DNA from: Desulfobacteraceae bacterium
GTDB lineage: Bacteria > Desulfobacterota > Desulfobacteria > Desulfobacterales > JALSRD01
Direction: 5' to 3'
Assembly (NCBI GenBank): GCA_027061725.1
Contig: JAMOVG010000246.1
Location: forward strand, 1 to 36,029
Length of the DNA: 36,029 nt
Shown here: positions 32,085 to 36,029 of the stretch, piece by piece
Numbering within the stretch: position 1 is the first letter of the stretch
Layout of the letters: each line of letters opens with the position of its first letter
Program-made: the position numbers and the translations under genes
The notes under the pieces: generated by a model
The model's input: the letters and a program-made list of their open reading frames with translations, nothing else
The model's database searches: none
What the model was told of the DNA's origin: nothing

Positions 32085-33119
32085 TTACCAAGATTCCGGA
32101 TACTTGGCATAGTACTGCTCAAACCAGTCGCGGGCTTCGATGGCCTGGTCCATATGTTCCACCGGAACATCGTAGGGCATATCTCAGCCGGGGGCGAACG
32201 TGTATCCGTGCTGACCTCCTGCAGCCAGGCTCACGATGGCGTCCTCGCGCGGCGACAGCAGGCCGAGGCTCAGGGCCAGCGTCAGCTTGAGGTTTCCGCC
32301 GAACCCGACCTTGTGTTCACGGGCCAGGTCGCGGATGAAGTTCATGTTCATCTGCTCGTCGATGGCGAAGCCGTGGGTGCCGATGGTGCAGACATCCTTC
32401 ATCACCTTGGTGGCGTCGCCGCAGATAAAGAACGAAGAGGTCATGCCGGCGTCGTGGATGACCTTGATGGCCGGCTGTGAGTTGGGGGTCACGTACTTCT
32501 GGAAGGTTTCGGACTTGATCTGGGACGCGACCGGGTCGACGATGGCAATGATCTCGCAGCCCATTTCGGCATAGAAACCCGCGGCGATGGCTCCGATTTC
32601 ACCCGCGAACTTGCACACCTCCGAAGCGAATTCCGGATTCTTGTACACGTCCGTGAAGATCCGCACACCGGCCAGATGGGAGGCCAACGTCAGCGGTCCG
32701 CAGAAGAGGCCCATCAGCACGCAGTCCAGTTCGTCGAGTTGGGGCTTGGCGATTCTGGCCGCCTCGAACAGGATCGGCCAGCGTCCCGAATCCTTGGTCG
32801 GCATCTGCAGGCCGGCCTCGGCGGGCGTTTTGTCTGAGCAGGGGTGGGTTTTGACGGAAGGCACGTTGTCGGGCCACCATTTCAGTTCACACCCCACGGA
32901 GTGGGCTTCCACCGACAGGTCGAACACCAGGGGGATGCCGTCGGCCTTGTAGCGCTTGGCGGTGTGGACGACACCCTTTGCCAGCAGTTCAGGGTCCTGC
33001 AGCATCTTGTCGGCGGGTTCATTGATCAGAAAAGCACAGTGAACACCTGCATAAGGCACCCACGGGGGCTTTTCGGTTCTTTTCCCCCGGTAGGCGTCAA
33101 TGAGCATCTGTTTGGCCAT
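32085..33119 (-). CDS. Selenocysteine-containing UroD/MtaA-like methyltransferase, read through UGA
   Basis: The start is the ATG at 33119 with AGGAGGGG upstream. The ORF track stops at TGA 32186-32184, but the frame continues through DMPYDVPVEHMDQAIEARDW to TAA at 32085, giving 344 residues with Sec at about 312. The MtaA/MtbA/UroD-like cobamide methyltransferases end with a conserved 'PGCDxPxxTPxEN' segment whose Cys binds the catalytic zinc; here it reads APG-U-DMPYDVPVEH. The other metal motif, normally HxC, is FICGD near residue 232: Cys is kept, His is lost. A perfect hairpin follows the UGA. It likely transfers methyl groups between a corrinoid protein and a thiol or other acceptor. 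Confidence 0.9.
32154..32170 (-). promoter_or_regulatory. Bacterial SECIS hairpin of the seleno-methyltransferase gene
   Basis: mRNA AUGUUCC-GGU-GGAACAU: a perfect 7-bp stem with a GGU loop, starting 14 nt and looping 21-23 nt after the UGA. Position, loop size and GGU loop agree with known bacterial SECIS elements, and the hairpin lies within coding sequence as expected. Confidence 0.85.
32184..32186 (-). other. UGA codon predicted to encode selenocysteine (Sec312)
   Basis: In-frame TGA between GGC and GAT, aligned to the zinc-ligand Cys of MtaA-type methyltransferases. Sequence on both sides continues the family's conserved pattern. Confidence 0.9.
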
Positions 33120-33147
33120 TGTTACCCCTCCTTGTGTTGCTGATGAA

Positions 33148-33179
33148 ATGATATCGTGTTGCGGACGACATGATATCAT
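33148..33179 (-). promoter_or_regulatory. Inverted-repeat operator candidate upstream of the seleno-methyltransferase
   Basis: ATGATATCGTGT and ACATGATATCAT (11 of 12 symmetric) with an 8-base spacer, starting 29 bases before the start codon. A TATGAT -10-like box overlaps the outer arm on the minus strand; no convincing -35 is visible. It is an AT-rich island in a GC-rich region, as expected for a regulator site. Confidence 0.6.
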
Positions 33180-33252
33180 AAGGTGAATGGGATCCTTTAC
33201 GTCGGTTTTATCACCCCCTCTCGAGCGTTTCGGCCGGTAACTACCCGGAAGT

Positions 33253-33849
33253 CTATTGCAGCAGAATGATGCCGTAATAGCTGTAGCTTTCGTTCTTGTG
33301 AGACGCCACCCGCGGGGATATTCCCAGGTTCTTCAGGGTGCCGATGACATCGATGGAGAACGATTCGATGGAAGGACGCTTCTCCTGGGGAAAATGACAG
33401 CCCTCGGGATATGCGCAGGTCTTGCACAGCGCACAGCATTCTCCCACCAGGCTGAAGGCCTTGTAGTACCCCTTGAGAAAAAGCATGCGCTCCAGGCTGA
33501 CGGTGCCCTTCCAGCAGCGCACCTGCTTGGTCCGCTTGCGGTTGTTGTTGAGGTAGAAATCCACGCAGCTGGTGCTGCCCACCAGCAGCAGTGCCAACGA
33601 GTACTCGTTAACGATGGCTTGGGCTTTTTCCGGATCCGGCGTGGCCGGCGGACAGCACCAGCTGGTATTGTACCGGCTGCAGCCGTATCGGCACTTGAGC
33701 TGCACCCACTGGGCCACGACGATCTTGCCGGTCGAAAAGGGGAATACGGCGTTCAGTCCGTATTGCTTCCCCTTCTGCAGGAGTTGCTGGACCAACTCTT
33801 GGGAAATTCCCTCTCTGGTTTTGAACGGAATCACTTTCTGAATTTTCAT
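33253..33849 (-). CDS. DUF2284 predicted metal-binding protein
   Basis: A 198-residue protein starting MKIQKVIPFK at 33849, overlapping the preceding stop (ATGA). Cys pairs are conserved in KCRYGCSRYNTSWCCPP and in CCALCKTCAYPEGC, the arrangement of DUF2284 proteins, which are thought to bind a metal or iron-sulfur cluster. These proteins often occur with corrinoid and methyltransferase genes in anaerobes. The track's longer start runs through the neighbouring gene. A 133-base gap with an operator separates it from the methyltransferase. Confidence 0.85.
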   Translation of the reverse strand: MKIQKVIPFKTREGISQELVQQLLQKGKQYGLNAVFPFSTGKIVVAQWVQLKCRYGCSRYNTSWCCPPATPDPEKAQAIVNEYSLALLLVGSTSCVDFYLNNNRKRTKQVRCWKGTVSLERMLFLKGYYKAFSLVGECCALCKTCAYPEGCHFPQEKRPSIESFSIDVIGTLKNLGISPRVASHKNESYSYYGIILLQ

Positions 33850-34220
33850 TTCGGGTCGTCTTTGCTTCCGACACAGTCTTCGAACCGGATGTGGACCGGC
33901 CTGGGCAGTGCCATTTCCATGGCTACCTCGGCGGTTTTGAGGACAGCCGCCGGCACCACGCACGAAGCATGGCAGCCGGCCTGCTGTGCCGCCAGGTAGA
34001 CCGTGTTGCGGGTAGCAGGTGCAAACAGTTGCTGCAGCGTGATGGTGTCCAGCTTCTCCGCCATCTGCCGGATCTGCTGGCACTCGGTTTCATCGATCCG
34101 CAGGGTCACTTTACGGGCTTCGGTTCTGCGTGCCCGGATCCGGCAGCTGAACCCGCAGACCCCGGCCTCGATGATCGTGCAGCTTTCCGCAGCTGCCGTC
34201 GTTTTCGCATTTTCCGACAT
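33846..34220 (-). CDS. Small cysteine-containing conserved hypothetical protein
   Basis: A 124-residue protein with Cys in ESCTIIEAGVCGFSCRI near the N-terminus and in GCHASCVVP near residue 85, plus one in TECQQ and one in FEDCVG. The pattern suggests a metal site or disulfide exchange. I do not recognise the family with certainty; it may be one of the DUF6951-like proteins. It lies between the RACE activator (16 bases upstream) and DUF2284 (overlapping), so it is co-expressed with them. Confidence 0.65.
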   Translation of the reverse strand: MSENAKTTAAAESCTIIEAGVCGFSCRIRARRTEARKVTLRIDETECQQIRQMAEKLDTITLQQLFAPATRNTVYLAAQQAGCHASCVVPAAVLKTAEVAMEMALPRPVHIRFEDCVGSKDDPK

Positions 34221-34237
34221 GGCACCATCCCGGCGAT

Positions 34238-36029
34238 TTACTGATTCAGGATCTCATCGGGCACGATGCCCTTGAGGTGCGGGAATTCGTCCGTCATGTG
34301 GGGAAGCTGCATGGCTTCCATGAACTCCTGCTGGAAATTGGGCTCGACGGTCAGTTCGATGTATTCCACGTTGCGCGAGCACCAGTTGGCTTCCACCCGC
34401 TTCTTGACGTTCAGCAGGGCCGCCCGGCAGCCGTCGCCGGCGGCGTTGCCGACACTCTGGATTTTGTCGATTTCACAATCCGGAAAAAGCCCCATGATCA
34501 ACGCTTTTTCCCGGTCCACGTGGGTGCCGAAGGCGCCGGCGATCTTGACCGTGTCGACTTTTTCCAGGCCCATGCGTTTGACCATCAGTTTGCAGCCGGC
34601 ATACAGCGCCCCCTTTGCCAGCTGGATCTGCCGGATATCCTTCTGGGTGATGACGATGTCCTTGCCGATGCTCGACTCCTCGGCCCAGGCTAGCACGAAC
34701 TCGGGCTGCTTGGTGTCGGGGTTCTTGCGAAAGCGCGGGTGCCCCTTGAGCGCTTTCTTGTTGAACACGCCGCTCTTGAGGATCACGCCGGAGCGGTACA
34801 GCTCGGCCAGAACGTCCAGGATGCCGGACCCGCAGATGCCCTTGGCCTTCATCTCCTTGGGTTCCGAGAACTTTCGCCAGGCCTCACGGCCGATGACCTT
34901 GTAGTCGACCTCCTTGGTCTCGGGGTCGATCTCGATGCGCTCAATGGCCCCCGGCGCCGCACGCATGCCGAAAGCCAGCTGGGCGCCTTCGAGGGCCGGG
35001 CCCGTTGCACACGACGACGAGATCAGCTTGTGGCGGTTTCCGAGCACCAGTTCTCCGTTGGTTCCGATGTCGATGATCAGCTGATTTTCCTCGTGCTTGT
35101 AAGGTTCCTCGGCGATCAGGACCCCCACGTTGTCGGCCCCCACGAAGCCGGCCTCGATGGGCAGTACGAAAAGATACGTGGAGGGGTTGACCTTGATGCC
35201 CAGATCCCGCGCCTTGATGTCCATGCTGTGGTGGATCACCGGCGGGAAGGGCGCCAATCCGACGTATTCAGGGTTCAGGGCCAGGAAAATGTGATGCATG
35301 GCCGTGTTGAATCCGATGGTGATGTCCTCGATGTCCTCGATGCCTAGGCGCAGGTATTCTTTGCCCTCCTCGGGTACTTCGACATACTCGTCCGGACCCT
35401 CCTCGCCCTTTTTCTTTTTCTTCTTTTTCTTGGGCGGGTGGGTGCTGGCCACGGCTTTTGCGATCAGGTCGTTGACCCCTTCTATGATGTCGTCGCTCAT
35501 GCGCTGCAGGCCGTCCGGAGTGGTCATGTGATAGGTGATGCGCGCCATGACGTCCTCGCCGTATTTGCACTGCGGATTCATCATGGAGACGGTTTCGATG
35601 ACTTCCATGGTGTTCAGGTCGCACAGGTAGCCGGCAACCGTTGTGGTGCCCACGTCGATGGCGATCCCGTAAGCGTACTCTGCGCGACCCGGCCGTACGC
35701 GGATGACCTCCTTTTCGTTCCAGACGCTGACCGTGACGCTCCAGTCGCCCTCCCGCAGGGCGTTGGGCAGCTGGCGCAGGGTAAAGATGTCGATGGTCAG
35801 ATTCTTGAGGCCGTAATCCCTTTCCAGGCCGCGGCAGACCCTTTCAAAGTCGGCGGTGGGCTCTTCGAAGGTCGGCGCATCGACTTCCACGTAGTAGGTG
35901 CGCACCGCAGGATTGTGCTCGATGTGGATGTCCCGGGCCGCCTTGCTGACCACCTGCTTTCCGGCCCTGGATTCCTCGGGAACAAATACCAGGATATCGC
36001 CTTCCACCTTGGCGACACAGCCCAGCCGG
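34238..36029 (-). CDS. RACE-type reductive activator of corrinoid proteins (partial)
   Basis: At least 596 residues; the frame is open to the right edge, so the 2Fe-2S ferredoxin domain is cut off. The first visible residues, RLGCVAKVEGDILVFVPEE, match the end of that domain with its last Cys ligand. The ASKHA ATPase core follows (AIDVGTTTVAGYLCDL, IDIGTNGELVLGN, SCATGPALEGAQ, GICGSGILDV, IAGAFGTHVD). RACE proteins reduce inactive cob(II)alamin corrinoid proteins to cob(I)alamin with ATP. A run of eight Lys followed by acidic residues (about 195-220) is an unusual insertion. The GTG at 36007 in the track is internal. It heads the visible cluster, which should include a corrinoid protein further right. 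Confidence 0.92.
   Translation of the reverse strand, partial: RLGCVAKVEGDILVFVPEESRAGKQVVSKAARDIHIEHNPAVRTYYVEVDAPTFEEPTADFERVCRGLERDYGLKNLTIDIFTLRQLPNALREGDWSVTVSVWNEKEVIRVRPGRAEYAYGIAIDVGTTTVAGYLCDLNTMEVIETVSMMNPQCKYGEDVMARITYHMTTPDGLQRMSDDIIEGVNDLIAKAVASTHPPKKKKKKKKGEEGPDEYVEVPEEGKEYLRLGIEDIEDITIGFNTAMHHIFLALNPEYVGLAPFPPVIHHSMDIKARDLGIKVNPSTYLFVLPIEAGFVGADNVGVLIAEEPYKHEENQLIIDIGTNGELVLGNRHKLISSSCATGPALEGAQLAFGMRAAPGAIERIEIDPETKEVDYKVIGREAWRKFSEPKEMKAKGICGSGILDVLAELYRSGVILKSGVFNKKALKGHPRFRKNPDTKQPEFVLAWAEESSIGKDIVITQKDIRQIQLAKGALYAGCKLMVKRMGLEKVDTVKIAGAFGTHVDREKALIMGLFPDCEIDKIQSVGNAAGDGCRAALLNVKKRVEANWCSRNVEYIELTVEPNFQQEFMEAMQLPHMTDEFPHLKGIVPDEILNQ

Noticed and set aside
32184-32186. A nonsense mutation or pseudogene in the methyltransferase.
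   Set aside because: Sequence beyond the TGA keeps the family pattern and ends at a TAA, a SECIS hairpin is present, and the TGA replaces exactly a functional Cys. A random mutation would not give all of these.
1-36029. CRISPR arrays, tRNA or rRNA genes, insertion sequences, prophage.
   Set aside because: I saw no regularly spaced repeats, transposase, integrase or phage genes, or recognisable RNA gene signatures. tRNAs were checked only by eye.

Overview
The window is about 36 kb of GC-rich bacterial chromosome. The gene set points to an anaerobic member of the Desulfobacterota, probably near Desulfosarcina, Desulfatitalea or the gutless-worm delta symbionts. The evidence is corrinoid chemistry (RACE-type activator, MtaA/UroD-like methyltransferase, CobO, MeaB), rubrerythrin, DUF2284 and two in-frame UGA codons that look like selenocysteine. 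This placement is inference from gene content; there is no rRNA or marker-gene evidence in the window. I saw no rRNA, tRNA, CRISPR array, insertion sequence or prophage.

Region 1 (1-16.2 kb) is mostly housekeeping and conserved hypothetical genes: the end of a DASS/SLC13 anion transporter, a hexapeptide-repeat protein, a stand-alone PEP-synthase ATP-domain protein, a TetR regulator with a clear promoter, a TPR-SPOR envelope protein, polA, a small zinc-finger protein, nadE overlapping a gene with a duplicated cysteine module, a large receiver-receiver-PPDK_N protein, a DUF4124 protein and a LarA-like (DUF2088) protein.

Region 2 (16.4-24.5 kb) is a coherent sugar-acid operon: an FCD/GntR regulator with a textbook operator (TGGTCTGACCA), a Tat-exported solute-binding protein, two ABC permeases, an MsmX/UgpC-type ATPase, a UxaA-family dehydratase and an FGGY kinase, with overlapping stops and starts. 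The divergent LarA-like gene may supply an epimerase. A rubrerythrin-like gene converges on the operon's end.

Region 3 (25.2-36.0 kb) is the most interesting. It holds cobO, a MeaB GTPase fused to a degenerate B12-like domain, and a run of minus-strand genes: RACE activator, a small cysteine protein, DUF2284, a UroD/MtaA-like methyltransferase, several thioredoxin-like proteins (active sites CLPC, CAAC, CQRC and UIPC), a zinc-ribbon protein, a COG0523 GTPase, a cupin, a thioredoxin reductase and a TPR protein. The ORF track splits two of these genes at in-frame TGA codons. Read through, the methyltransferase gains its missing C-terminal metal-ligand segment with selenocysteine in place of cysteine, and the small thioredoxin-like protein gains a UxxC active site. 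In both cases a bacterial SECIS-like hairpin with a GGU-containing loop lies about 21 nt after the UGA. The locus therefore looks like a selenium-dependent, thioredoxin-linked corrinoid methyl-transfer system. No corrinoid protein and no selA, selB, selC or selD gene is in the window.
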